This document shows, one piece after another, positions 46,197 through 55,083 of a DNA stretch of 64,000 nucleotides. The stretch covers positions 1 to 64,000 of the forward strand of contig JABFQN010000006.1 in NCBI GenBank assembly GCA_019685555.1, given 5' to 3'. Position numbers and translations under genes: made by a program. Every line of letters begins with the position of its first letter. The first letter of the stretch is position 1. Origin of the DNA: Candidatus Bathyarchaeota archaeon A05DMB-3 (GTDB taxonomy: Archaea > Thermoproteota > Bathyarchaeia > Bathyarchaeales > Bathycorpusculaceae). The notes beneath the pieces were generated by a model. That model did no database searches and was not told the origin of the DNA. It saw only the letters and a list, made by a program, of their open reading frames with translations.

Positions 46197-47177
46197 TTAG
46201 GCGTAAACATCTTCTAAGGCTTCTTGAGGTGCTGGATATGGGCTTTCCATAGAATATTTAACAGCCTCTTCAATTTCAGTTGAAACCTCTTCCTCAATTC
46301 GCTGAATTTCCACTTCTGTGAGAATAGTAGATTGCAGAAGCCTTTCCCGTAACTGTTTAATTGGGTCTTTGGCAAGCCACGCTTCAACCTCCTCTTTGGG
46401 TCTATATTTGGCTGGGTCTACACGGGAATGCCCCCTATGCCTATAAGTCTTACACTCAATAAGGGTTGGGCCTTCATCTCTTCGCGCCCTTTCAACCGCG
46501 CTTAAGGCAGCTTCATAGACGGCTAAAACGTCGTTTCCGTCAACAACAACTCCTGGAATTCCGTAAGCTGTAGCTCTATCTGCAATGTTTTCGATTTTCA
46601 TCGCTATTGACTGGCGGGTTCCCATGGCGTACAAGTTGTTTTCGCAGACGAAGATTACTGGCAGTTGCCATATAGCCGCCATGTTTATGCCTTCATGGAA
46701 TGTCCCTTGATTTGAGGCGCCGTCGCCGAAGAAACATGCCACAACTTGGCCAGTTTTTCTAAGTTTTATGGATAAGGCTGCACCAGCGGCTATTGGGATT
46801 CCCGCGCCAACGACGGCTGTGGCGCCTAGCATTCCAATGTTAAAGTCTGCAATATGCATGGAGCCGCCTTTACCCTTACAGTAGCCTGTCTTTTTGCCTA
46901 AGATTTCAGCCATTACGCGTTTTATTTCTGCGCCTTTTGCTATGCAGTGACCGTGTCCCCGGTGGGTGCTTGTGATGTAGTCGTCTTTTCTGAGGGCACT
47001 GCAGACGCCGACAGCCACTGCCTCTTGTCCCGTGTAGAGGTGTATTGTTCCGGGTACAAGGTTTTGAGCGTAGAGTTCGAAAACCTTTTCTTCGAAAAGC
47101 CGAATTTTAACCATCATCTTATACATTTCAACAAGTTTATTCTTTGTTAGATTTGCAGTCAACGTCAATTTTTTCAT
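46197..47177 (-). CDS. pdhA: 2-oxoacid dehydrogenase E1, alpha subunit
   Basis: A 326-residue TPP-binding subunit. Motifs: THRGHGHCIAKGAE, KGKGGSMHIADFNIGMLGATAVVGAGIPIAAG, TPP site FFGDGASNQGTFHEGINMAAIWQLPVIFVCENN, and TYRHRGHSRVDPAKYRPKEEV with the phosphorylation-loop-like sequence. AcoA-like (acetoin) or pyruvate specificity are equally likely. First gene of the minus-strand E1 unit; an AAAGGG site is very close to the ATG. Confidence 0.94.
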   Translation of the reverse strand: MKKLTLTANLTKNKLVEMYKMMVKIRLFEEKVFELYAQNLVPGTIHLYTGQEAVAVGVCSALRKDDYITSTHRGHGHCIAKGAEIKRVMAEILGKKTGYCKGKGGSMHIADFNIGMLGATAVVGAGIPIAAGAALSIKLRKTGQVVACFFGDGASNQGTFHEGINMAAIWQLPVIFVCENNLYAMGTRQSIAMKIENIADRATAYGIPGVVVDGNDVLAVYEAALSAVERARRDEGPTLIECKTYRHRGHSRVDPAKYRPKEEVEAWLAKDPIKQLRERLLQSTILTEVEIQRIEEEVSTEIEEAVKYSMESPYPAPQEALEDVYA

Positions 47178-47258
47178 CCCTTTTTCTGTTTTACCTTTCT
47201 TAATGGTTTGGATACTTTTATATTATTCTTTAAATGTGTTGAATGACAAGGAAAGGAC

Positions 47259-48655
47259 ATGAAAACTGGGCGTTTACTCGCTGCAACCGTAACGCTTGTA
47301 ACAATCTCAACATTTCTATTAACAGTTACTTTTTGTGTTTTCCTGAATTCGCAAGCATCCAAGATTCTGGTGTTTTGAAATATGAGGTGAAGAATGTTTT
47401 CGTCGGCGAGCTTAAGCACACAATCCAGATAACGAATCCAACAAATAACAGAATAGCTGGAAAACTTGTTGTTCCTTTAGTTAAAAATGATACTGCCCGT
47501 CATTACGCTATACTTTGCAATATTACGGCAGTAGGAAGCGCGTTTAACGAGCGCTTATTTTTGAATGATAGTTCTGGAAATGTGTACGTTTGCTGGGATG
47601 GCATAATCCTTCAGCCGCGAGGCACGTTTATTGTGGAGTTGGATTATTATGTGCTCGCTTTCAGCGTCAATTATCTGGTTAACTCTAGCCTAGTAGAAGG
47701 ATATGACACAAACTCTGAGCTTTATTTGAAATATACGCAGCCGGAAAAACTCATAGAATCCGACAACAAGAAAATAGTTGAAGTGGCGCGGAACATAACA
47801 AATGGCGAAAGTGACCCGCATAAAATGGCACTGTTGATATATAGTTTCGTTACCAAACATTTGAAATATGAAATTCAAGATGCTGAAATGGGAGCCCTCT
47901 GGGCTTTAGAAAACGGCGTCGGAGATTGCTCAGAGCACTCTTACTTGTTTGTTGCCCTATGTAGAGCTGTTGGAATACCGGCGAGAATTCAAGCCGGTTT
48001 TGCCTTTCACCATGTAGGCGAGGTTATAGAGGATGGACATATGTGGGCTGAATACTACCTTGAAAACTATGGATGGATACCTGTTGATGCGACATGGCAA
48101 CTTTTTGATTCCATAGATTATAGGCATCTAAGCTCGATTCAAAGCATACCAGAAGCCACACCCTACACAAACTACGTCTTTAACAATACTGTAGGAATGC
48201 AGCCTAAAGATAAACAAAATGTGCGATTTAAACCGATTTCACCTACAGAATTCAGCGGCAACCAGTTTGCAGAGAAAATAGTTACAGCTGTCCAAAAAAC
48301 AAGGCAAGTGGAACTTGGAGTCTTTCTCGGAAAAATTTTCGGCACAAATCTAATTTTCTCTTCCGAAACGCAGAGGCTTGTGCAGGAAATTTTAGAAAGC
48401 AAAATTCACATCCAAAACGCCGCAAACTGTTGGGAAGAAAGCCCAAAAATCGCCCAGTCTAACGTTGCTTATGCGCTTGAAAGAGCTGAGAGGGCGTTAA
48501 AAGACGCTTGGATGCTTATAGTTAAAACCTTCGCCTTATACATGGGTATTCCACTAGCTTTGGTCCTTATTTCGCTGATTTTTCTCAGGAACCGTTTCCG
48601 AAAAAAGCTGTTTGAAGATGTCGGCACAAGTAATATAGCAAGCATGTTCATGTAA
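47259..48655 (+). pseudogene. secreted transglutaminase-like protein, frameshifted near 47376
   Basis: The 3' frame (open from 47243) encodes a transglutaminase-like core: the catalytic Cys in ENGVGDCSEHSYLFVALCRAVGIPARIQAGF, the His in EDGHMWAEYYLENYGWIPVDATWQ, and a C-terminal membrane helix (LYMGIPLALVLISLIFL). That frame has no sensible N-terminus. ATG 47259, in the next frame and behind AAGGAAAGG, encodes 39 residues that are a good signal peptide (KTGRLLAATVTLV...) and stop at TGA 47376. One more T in the TTTT run at 47373-47376 would join the two parts as ...KILVFLKYEVKN. A sequencing slip or a true frameshift are both possible. Confidence 0.85.
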
Positions 48656-48674
48656 AATTAAGCGTGTGAGTTAA

Positions 48675-49898
48675 ATGCAAAAATCCTATTCAAGGCTGCT
48701 GGGAATCGTTGGAAAACCCAACACTGGAAAATCCACGTTTTTTAGCGCTGCTACATTGGCTCCAGCTGAAATCGCCAATTACCCTTTCACGACAATTAAG
48801 CCAAACCGCGGAGTGGGCTATGTAAGAACTCCATGTGTCTGCAAGGAATTCGGCGTTAAAGATACACCTGTAAACTCCCTATGCCTCGAAGGAGTAAGGC
48901 TAATCCCAGTGGAGTTCATCGACTGTGCTGGACTTGTGCCGGGGGCATGGCAAGGCAGAGGCTTGGGCAACCAGTTTCTTGACGAGATAAGAAAAGCCGA
49001 TGTGCTCATCCACATAGTTGACGCTTCTGGAGGAACAGACGCTGAAGGAAGAATATGCAAGCCCGGCGAACACGATCCACTGGAAGACGTCAAGTTTTTA
49101 GAACATGAAATAACCATGTGGATGGCAAACATCCTTAAAAGGGATTGGCCTAAAATTGCCAGAACAGCCGAATCCGAGTCAAAAGACCTTCTTTCAATAT
49201 TGGAGGAGAGGCTCAGCGGTTTAGCAGTTAGGAGAGCACACATTTTTGAAGCTGTAAGAAGGGCGGGGTTGAATGCTGACAAGCCTACAGCTTGGAGTGA
49301 GGAAGATTTTTTGATGTTTATTGACACTTTGAGGCAAATTGCAAAACCTATGTTAATAGCTGCAAACAAGATGGACATACCAACGGCTGAAGAAAACTTT
49401 GAAAGGCTTAAGAAGCTAAACTACGTTGTGGTTCCATGCTGCGCCGAAGCTGAACTTGCCTTAAGAAGGGCTACGGAGAAAAAACTTATAGAGTACCGAC
49501 CTGGAGACTGCAGCTTTAAAATAAACAATCGTGAAAAGTTAACGGAAAGCCAGCTCAAAGCGTTGGAAACGATTAGAGAAAAGGTCTTGCTTAAGTTCGG
49601 CTCAACAGGAGTTCAAGAGGCAATAAACATGGCTTACTTTAAACTCTTAAACATGGTTACGGTTTATCCGGTGGAGGATTTGGAGCACTTGTCCGACCAC
49701 AGCGGACGAGTTTTGCCAGACGCCTACATTGTGCCTTATGGAACAACCGCCCGCGAACTCGCCTATTTAATACATACGGAGCTTGGCGAAAGCTTCATTT
49801 ACGCCGTCGAAGCCAGAGAGCGGAAAAGAGTTGGAGAAGACTACGTGCTTAAAGACGGAGATGTCATTTCGATAGTAAGCGCTAAGAAAAGAGCTTAG
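48675..49898 (+). CDS. ychF: OBG-family NTPase, YchF-type
   Basis: A 407-residue P-loop NTPase with G1 GKPNTGKST, G2/G3 region NYPFTTIKPNRGVGYV and EFIDCAGLVPGAWQGRGLGNQFLDEIR, and a C-terminal TGS domain. G4 is AANKMD rather than NKxD followed by a standard G5, which in this family goes with ATP binding. Archaeal members associate with ribosomes. It is followed by the convergent cis-prenyltransferase gene after eight bases. Confidence 0.93.
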   Translation: MQKSYSRLLGIVGKPNTGKSTFFSAATLAPAEIANYPFTTIKPNRGVGYVRTPCVCKEFGVKDTPVNSLCLEGVRLIPVEFIDCAGLVPGAWQGRGLGNQFLDEIRKADVLIHIVDASGGTDAEGRICKPGEHDPLEDVKFLEHEITMWMANILKRDWPKIARTAESESKDLLSILEERLSGLAVRRAHIFEAVRRAGLNADKPTAWSEEDFLMFIDTLRQIAKPMLIAANKMDIPTAEENFERLKKLNYVVVPCCAEAELALRRATEKKLIEYRPGDCSFKINNREKLTESQLKALETIREKVLLKFGSTGVQEAINMAYFKLLNMVTVYPVEDLEHLSDHSGRVLPDAYIVPYGTTARELAYLIHTELGESFIYAVEARERKRVGEDYVLKDGDVISIVSAKKRA

Positions 49899-49906
49899 CA
49901 TAGGCT

Positions 49907-50689
49907 TTATGCGCCGAAGCGCCTCTTTCGCTTCTGGAAAGTGCGCACTGCTCTCAGAAGGTCGATGAGGCGGAAGTCAGGCCAGTAAACATCTAAGAAG
50001 CAAAGTTCGCTGTAGGCCGATTGCCAAAGCAGAAAACCGCTTAGTCTCTCTTCACCGGAAGTTCTAATAATCAAGTCTGGGTCTTGTTTCGGCAGATGCG
50101 ATGTATACAAGTATTTTTCGAAAAGGTTTTCATTGACGTCTTCTGGTTTAAGCTCTTTCTTTTGCACTTTTTCTGCGATTTTCTTTGCTGCGTCAACTAT
50201 TTCTGCTCTCCCTCCATAGGCGAGGGCGATATTCAGAAAGTGTTTGTCATAGTTTTGTGTGGCTTTTTCTGCGTCGTTTATGAGTCTCTGCAAGTTTTCC
50301 GGCAACATTTTTGTTCTGCCGATTACTTTTACGCGTACCTTGTTTTTGTGGATTCGCTCGTCTTTCAAGATTTTACGAAGTTTTTCTTCGGCAATTTCCA
50401 TTATTTCTCCAACTTCTTTTTCAGGGCGGCGGAAATTTTCAGTTGAGAATGCGTAAAGCGTTATAGATTTAACGTTAAGTTTTAAACACCAGTCTAGAAG
50501 TTGTTCAACTTTTTCAGCGCCTTCCTTGTGGCCGAGCCATGGGGCAAGTGCCTTCTCTGAAGCCCACCTTCTGTTTCCATCTAGGATTATTGCTATGTGT
50601 TCGGGTTTTTCGCTGTTTTTAATTTGATACCACAGCCACTTTTCATAGAGTTTGTAGGCGCCAACAGCCGAGAGAATAGTCTTTAGCAT
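49907..50689 (-). CDS. uppS: cis-prenyl diphosphate synthase (UppS family)
   Basis: A 260-residue enzyme that extends farnesyl or geranylgeranyl diphosphate with isopentenyl units in cis, giving the lipid carrier for glycans (dolichol-type in archaea). Motifs: the catalytic Asp in IAIILDGNRRWA, GHKEGAEKV, TLYAFSTENFRRP, ALAYGGRAEI, DLIIRTSGEERLSGFLLWQSAYSEL and the Trp-Pro-Asp near the end. It overlaps the MTA phosphorylase start region by seven bases. Confidence 0.94.
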   Translation of the reverse strand: MLKTILSAVGAYKLYEKWLWYQIKNSEKPEHIAIILDGNRRWASEKALAPWLGHKEGAEKVEQLLDWCLKLNVKSITLYAFSTENFRRPEKEVGEIMEIAEEKLRKILKDERIHKNKVRVKVIGRTKMLPENLQRLINDAEKATQNYDKHFLNIALAYGGRAEIVDAAKKIAEKVQKKELKPEDVNENLFEKYLYTSHLPKQDPDLIIRTSGEERLSGFLLWQSAYSELCFLDVYWPDFRLIDLLRAVRTFQKRKRRFGA

Positions 50690-51477
50690 TGCTTAAGCCT
50701 CGCATCTTTTAGGGCATTTGCACATGGACATTTGCCTCTGCGCTCCACCGCTAAAGCCTTAACAGTCTCAATTAAAATTTGCTCCATTTTAGGCTGTACC
50801 CTTCTTGAAATATCGTAAACCTCTTTTGGCGTTAAGCGTTCCTGCATGCCGGCAGCCATATTTGAAACAAAACAAAGCACTGCATAACACATTGCAAGCT
50901 CCCTTGCGAGCACCACTTCTGGAACACCCGTCATTCCAACAACATCAAAGCCTAACCGCCTAAACATTTCAATTTCAGCCGGAGTTTCAAAACGGGGTCC
51001 TTCAGTGCAAACCAACACTGCACGGTTCCACAAGCGTAAGCCAAGCTTCTCAGCACATCCAATTAGTGTTTCACGTATTTCTGGGCAATAAGGTTGTGAA
51101 ACATCAATATGTATGACTGGAGCTTCATCATAAAAGGTTGCAGGGCGATTCTTTGTAAAATCGACAAAATCATGGGGGATAACAATGTCGCTTGGTTTGA
51201 AGTCCTTGTTTATGGCGCCCACAGCGTTTACAGCTATAATTCTTTCAACCCCAAGCTGATGCAACGCGTAAATGTTTGCCCTATAATTCACTTTGTGTGG
51301 AGGGATGGAATGTTCTGGTCCGTGTCTTGGGAGGAAAACCACATTTTTCTCGCCGATTTTTCCAGTGAATAATGGTGGGGGAATCCCGTAAGGCGTTCCC
51401 ACGTGTAGTTTTTCGGTGTTTGCAAACATTTTTTCAAAGCCTGTTCCGCCGATGATTGCAATCTCAGCCTTCTTCAA
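50683..51477 (-). CDS. mtnP: S-methyl-5'-thioadenosine phosphorylase
   Basis: A 264-residue purine phosphorylase of the MTAP type, which splits methylthioadenosine from polyamine synthesis. Signs: IIGGTGFEKMF, FLPRHGPEHSIPPHKVNYRANIYAL, VNAVGAINKDFKPSDIVIP, MTGVPEVVLARELAMCYAVLCFVSNMAAGM. Some archaeal members act on 5'-methylthioinosine instead; the Asp/Asn changes that decide this were not checked. It overlaps the DUF373 gene end by 14 bases. Confidence 0.93.
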   Translation of the reverse strand: MKKAEIAIIGGTGFEKMFANTEKLHVGTPYGIPPPLFTGKIGEKNVVFLPRHGPEHSIPPHKVNYRANIYALHQLGVERIIAVNAVGAINKDFKPSDIVIPHDFVDFTKNRPATFYDEAPVIHIDVSQPYCPEIRETLIGCAEKLGLRLWNRAVLVCTEGPRFETPAEIEMFRRLGFDVVGMTGVPEVVLARELAMCYAVLCFVSNMAAGMQERLTPKEVYDISRRVQPKMEQILIETVKALAVERRGKCPCANALKDARLKQC

Positions 51478-52639
51478 ACTCTTTCTGCTCTCCTGTCACC
51501 TTAAAGAATCCTTTGGCTGATCTATGAATGACAAGTATGACAAGTAATGAAGCTATGCCTATTAAAATACCGATTACTATTGAAAATATTAGTGCTTCAT
51601 AGCCTACTTTAGGGTTAATTAGAATACTAGACGCCGAGTATAGAATCTGTCTAGTCCATCCGATCAAAACTATTAGGGCGGCATTACGCAAGAGTCTCGA
51701 ATCCCTCTCAAAATACCAACGTATAGCCCTTCCAGTTAACACTGTACACACGCCTACTATTATGAGGTCTTCAGATCCGCTAATAAAAACGCCTACAAAT
51801 TGTGGTAAAATACTAAGCCAGTTTGAAAAGTCCAAGTTTAATTCCATTGCAACATCCCACCCTAGGTAAATGCCTATTGCTATACATAAAAACCCGGCAA
51901 TCGTAGAAAACGTTGAAATCTGCACCGGGAGAGGTGGTGGAGAATATTCCTTTATCCAAGTGTAAAACTTTCTCGCCATCTTGTCTATTCCAAAGCCCTT
52001 CACAAGCATGAAAACTCCTAAGACTATTATAAACGCCATTAAATAATAATGAACTAAGCCGAATATTGCGAGGATTCCTAATATTAGGAAAAGTATTCCA
52101 GGAAGCCCTAATGCTATACGGGAGTAGCGGGGATTTTCCATAAGCATTCTGAAGTATCTTGTGAACAGGGCTGCCGTCTCCTCAATTGATTCGCTGTGTT
52201 TCACCACAATTCTTCTAACGGAGGAGACCGGTACTCTGGATTCCACAAGGGGTAAAACCGCCTCGTCTAAATAGCCGTCAGTAACCAAAATAACTTCGTT
52301 TGCTGGAAAAGAATTTAAAACGTCACTTAGCTCAGCAACTATTTTTCTGTCGGCGCCGACGCCGCCCAACTCTGAGCCGGATATTGTGGCTATTTCAAAA
52401 ATTTCGCCTGTTTTTTCCTCGCTGAGGAGGCGGTCGTAGATACGTACTGCCTCAAACATTGCGTTTGCGTCTGGTTCCTCTGGATCTTTTAAGGCTAGGG
52501 CTACTGCAGCGTTAAGGTTTTCCTTTCGACCAATTAAGGGTGTCTTGATTTCCGTTTTTGTCCCTATGTCGCCATCTCTGTCCACGCATAGAATCAAAAC
52601 TTTTTTCTGTTCCTCTTTTTCTTCGTCCTTCGTTGTCAT
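51464..52639 (-). CDS. DUF373 family membrane protein
   Basis: An archaea-specific protein of 391 residues. The N-terminal soluble part (about 1-150) starts with VLILCVDRDGDIGTKT and has ATISGSELGGVGADRKI; the C-terminal half has about six membrane helices. Function unknown; the N-terminal part resembles a nucleotide-binding fold. ATG 52639 is preferred over the 7-residue longer frame. It is co-directional with the MTA phosphorylase and prenyltransferase genes, with overlaps, suggesting one transcript. Confidence 0.9.
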   Translation of the reverse strand: MTTKDEEKEEQKKVLILCVDRDGDIGTKTEIKTPLIGRKENLNAAVALALKDPEEPDANAMFEAVRIYDRLLSEEKTGEIFEIATISGSELGGVGADRKIVAELSDVLNSFPANEVILVTDGYLDEAVLPLVESRVPVSSVRRIVVKHSESIEETAALFTRYFRMLMENPRYSRIALGLPGILFLILGILAIFGLVHYYLMAFIIVLGVFMLVKGFGIDKMARKFYTWIKEYSPPPLPVQISTFSTIAGFLCIAIGIYLGWDVAMELNLDFSNWLSILPQFVGVFISGSEDLIIVGVCTVLTGRAIRWYFERDSRLLRNAALIVLIGWTRQILYSASSILINPKVGYEALIFSIVIGILIGIASLLVILVIHRSAKGFFKVTGEQKEFEEG

Positions 52640-52684
52640 CTGTTCTCTGTTCCCAATCAATAATTATTCAAGGTTACTTTAATT

Positions 52685-53551
52685 TTATGCTATTCCCTTT
52701 CCCGCTATAGCCTTAAACTCCTCCCATGTCAGTTTTTCGCCTCGCCTCAGTTTTTCTTTTGCTCGTTTTTCAATTTCTTCTAGAAGGCTTTCTTCGCTTT
52801 TCTTCCTTTCCGCTTCCTCTTCCGCTAGAATTTCCCCTTTGAGCTTTCTTATTTCTTCCAAAATCTTTCCCATTTCTTCTTGAAACGGCTTCGTTTTTTC
52901 TCTTATTTGAAGGAAGAGTTGATGGATGTTGTCTGCCTCTGTTTTAAGTTTTTTAGCTTCCTCTATCTTTTTGAGCCTCTCCTCGTGAATTTTTTGACTT
53001 TTCTCTGCTTCCCCCACTATTTTTTCGTGGAGAAGTTTAGCCCTTGCTTCAAGAGCTTTTAATTCAGCTTTCGTTTCAAGTTTTTTCTGGCTTAACTGTT
53101 CTATTTTTCTGTGGATGTTAAGCTGGCTTTCTAACTGTTTAACTTTTTCGACGAGTTGTTTCTCCTCTTGAAGATCTAGTGGTGTTGTCTGAATCCTCCA
53201 TTCGATGCCTTCAATTTCTTTTCGAAGCGTGTTGAAACTTTTAGGTGGCTTCTTTTTCGCCAAAATTTCAATTTCATTTTTTAAATTTTTAAGTTCCATA
53301 ATTTTTTTGGCAATCTCTGTTTTTATTTGGCTTTTTTGCTGTTTCAGTTCCCTAACTCTTGCATTTATTTCGTCTCTGGCTTTTTTTAGCTTTAGAATTT
53401 CAGCCTGCAAGGCTTTGAATTCCATGTTAAGCTTGTTTCTTTTTTCGGCAAGCTCTCTGGCTTCCGCGTCAAGTTTTTCCTTTTGCTCCCTTAAAAACGA
53501 AAGTTTACGGCTTAGCTCCTCGATTTTGTTGATTTTCTCTTGTTTTGACAA
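52685..53551 (-). CDS. long coiled-coil protein (COG1340-like)
   Basis: A 288-residue, highly charged, almost purely helical protein with continuous heptads from residue 5 to about 230. Only the last 30 residues (EKRAKEKLRRGEKLTWEEFKAI) look folded differently. This matches the archaeal coiled-coil family COG1340, whose role is unknown. The 3' end is 46 bases from the DUF373 start and the 5' end touches the Thg1 stop, so it is probably part of the same run. Confidence 0.88.
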   Translation of the reverse strand: MSKQEKINKIEELSRKLSFLREQKEKLDAEARELAEKRNKLNMEFKALQAEILKLKKARDEINARVRELKQQKSQIKTEIAKKIMELKNLKNEIEILAKKKPPKSFNTLRKEIEGIEWRIQTTPLDLQEEKQLVEKVKQLESQLNIHRKIEQLSQKKLETKAELKALEARAKLLHEKIVGEAEKSQKIHEERLKKIEEAKKLKTEADNIHQLFLQIREKTKPFQEEMGKILEEIRKLKGEILAEEEAERKKSEESLLEEIEKRAKEKLRRGEKLTWEEFKAIAGKGIA

Positions 53552-54337
53552 TTAAGCCCGCCTTTTCTCTTTTACCCATTCAAGAATCTGCTGGATTAAT
53601 TTTGCGCCGTTATCTTTGGAGAAGAGGGGTAAATCCCAGTTTTCTTTAATCTTCCAGCGGATGTTTTGTTTTTCTGCGGTTATTTTGCGGTGGGGTTCCT
53701 TGTATATGAGGATTCCCCTCCTCTGCCATGGGGGCGTTTGAATCAAATTTATTCCATGTCTAAAAAGTGTTTCGTGAATCTCACTGGTTTTCATTCCTCT
53801 AAGCATTTTGGCGATTTCTTTAGGCGTTTGTCCCATTTTTCGGAAAAGCCAATAGGCGTAAGCGTTATTGTGGTTTCTCCACGCGTTGGTCTGCCTCCAA
53901 GCCATATACTCCAATATTTCTTCTTCGTTTAACATAATTACTATTCGTGAATCAAAGGCGGCTGTAGCTGTTTTGCCAAAAAGCTTTTGCACGCACAAGG
54001 CGAAGGCTGTGGAAACCATACTGGGTATGACAGAATCTATTTTCTCCACTCTTCCACGAAACGGTGCTGGACTTGTGAATAAAATGTTTAGTTCGTCGCT
54101 AACTACATAGATTAAGGCTGGGCTAAACCCTTTTTCGAAAAGCTCTCTGCCAGCATATACTAGGCATTCTGCAAATTTTTTGTCGAAGGGTTTTTCGGCG
54201 TTAATTGCCTCTGAAAGCTCTTTAAACTTCCATCCATCCAATCTGAGGAAAAATGGGTTTTCCAGCGGAATTGAAGTTTTCGAGAAAATTTCATTTTTAG
54301 TTAAGCTTCTGTAACTATTCAAGGATGATTCGGGCAT
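53552..54337 (-). CDS. thg1: tRNA-His guanylyltransferase/Thg1-like protein
   Basis: A 261-residue reverse (3'-5') polymerase of the Thg1 family. The metal-binding motifs are FFLRLDGWKFKEL with the first Asp and YVVSDELNILF with the second acidic pair. Archaeal members can add G-1 to tRNA-His or repair 5'-truncated tRNAs on a template. The start overlaps the 3' end of the acyl-CoA synthetase gene by 23 bases. A tRNA-His gene in this window already encodes G-1 (see findings). Confidence 0.9.
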   Translation of the reverse strand: MPESSLNSYRSLTKNEIFSKTSIPLENPFFLRLDGWKFKELSEAINAEKPFDKKFAECLVYAGRELFEKGFSPALIYVVSDELNILFTSPAPFRGRVEKIDSVIPSMVSTAFALCVQKLFGKTATAAFDSRIVIMLNEEEILEYMAWRQTNAWRNHNNAYAYWLFRKMGQTPKEIAKMLRGMKTSEIHETLFRHGINLIQTPPWQRRGILIYKEPHRKITAEKQNIRWKIKENWDLPLFSKDNGAKLIQQILEWVKEKRRA

Positions 54338-55010
54338 CTACTGTTTTTGCTCCCTTTGTGTAAACCATTATTGGATTTAAGTCGAGCTCCTTAATTTCCA
54401 TATGCTCAGTGACAAGCCTCGAAGTGTTTAGTAAAATCTTTACTATGGCTTCGGTGTCTGCTGGCGGCATGTTCCTATAACCACTAAGCAGCGGGTAAGC
54501 CTTAATATCTGTTAGCATTTCGCAGGCTTCTGCTTCGGTTATTGGTGCTATTTTGAAGGTGACGTCTTTTAAGACTTCAACGAAGACTCCTCCAAGCCCA
54601 AACATGAGGGCGGGACCAAACTGGGGGTCTTTAATGGCGCCTACTATGACTTCTGTTGAGGGTGGAGCCATTTCCTGCACTATTAGGCCAACTATTTTTG
54701 CGTCTTTCTTATGCTTCTTAACATTCTTCATTATTTGTTTATAGGCTGCTCTAACCTCTTTTCTATCTTTAAGGTTTAGCATTACTCCGCCGACGTCTGA
54801 CTTGTGGATTATGTCTGGCGAGACAATTTTTAAAACAACTGGAAAGCCTATTTCCTCTGCGAATTTGACGGTTTCAGCCTCGTTTTTAGCGAGTTTAAAC
54901 TTTGTGACGGGTATGCCATATTCCATGCAGATTGTTTTCGCCTCGGTTTCAAGCAGATACTTTCTATTTTCTGCGGTTGCGTTTGCGATTATTTTAGGAG
55001 TTTGCTTCAT
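54315..55010 (-). CDS. acdB: ADP-forming acetate-CoA ligase, beta subunit
   Basis: A 231-residue ATP-grasp subunit of the ADP-forming acyl-CoA synthetase that makes ATP from acyl-CoA in archaea. It has ETEAKTICMEYGIPVTKFKLAK, the ATP-binding GFPVVLKIVSPDIIHKSDVGGVMLNL with the conserved Lys and the His-Lys-Ser-Asp loop, VQEMAPPSTEVIVGAIKDPQFGP, GLGGVFVEVLKDV and LDLNPIMVY. The length is that of free-standing beta subunits, so the alpha subunit must be encoded elsewhere. Confidence 0.93.
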   Translation of the reverse strand: MKQTPKIIANATAENRKYLLETEAKTICMEYGIPVTKFKLAKNEAETVKFAEEIGFPVVLKIVSPDIIHKSDVGGVMLNLKDRKEVRAAYKQIMKNVKKHKKDAKIVGLIVQEMAPPSTEVIVGAIKDPQFGPALMFGLGGVFVEVLKDVTFKIAPITEAEACEMLTDIKAYPLLSGYRNMPPADTEAIVKILLNTSRLVTEHMEIKELDLNPIMVYTKGAKTVDARIILE

Positions 55011-55083
55011 GCTCCCCGCCTCTAGAGAAATAATTAGTAGTCTTGTTTAGGTTATTTAAGGGATTTCTCTATAAACAGCGTTT

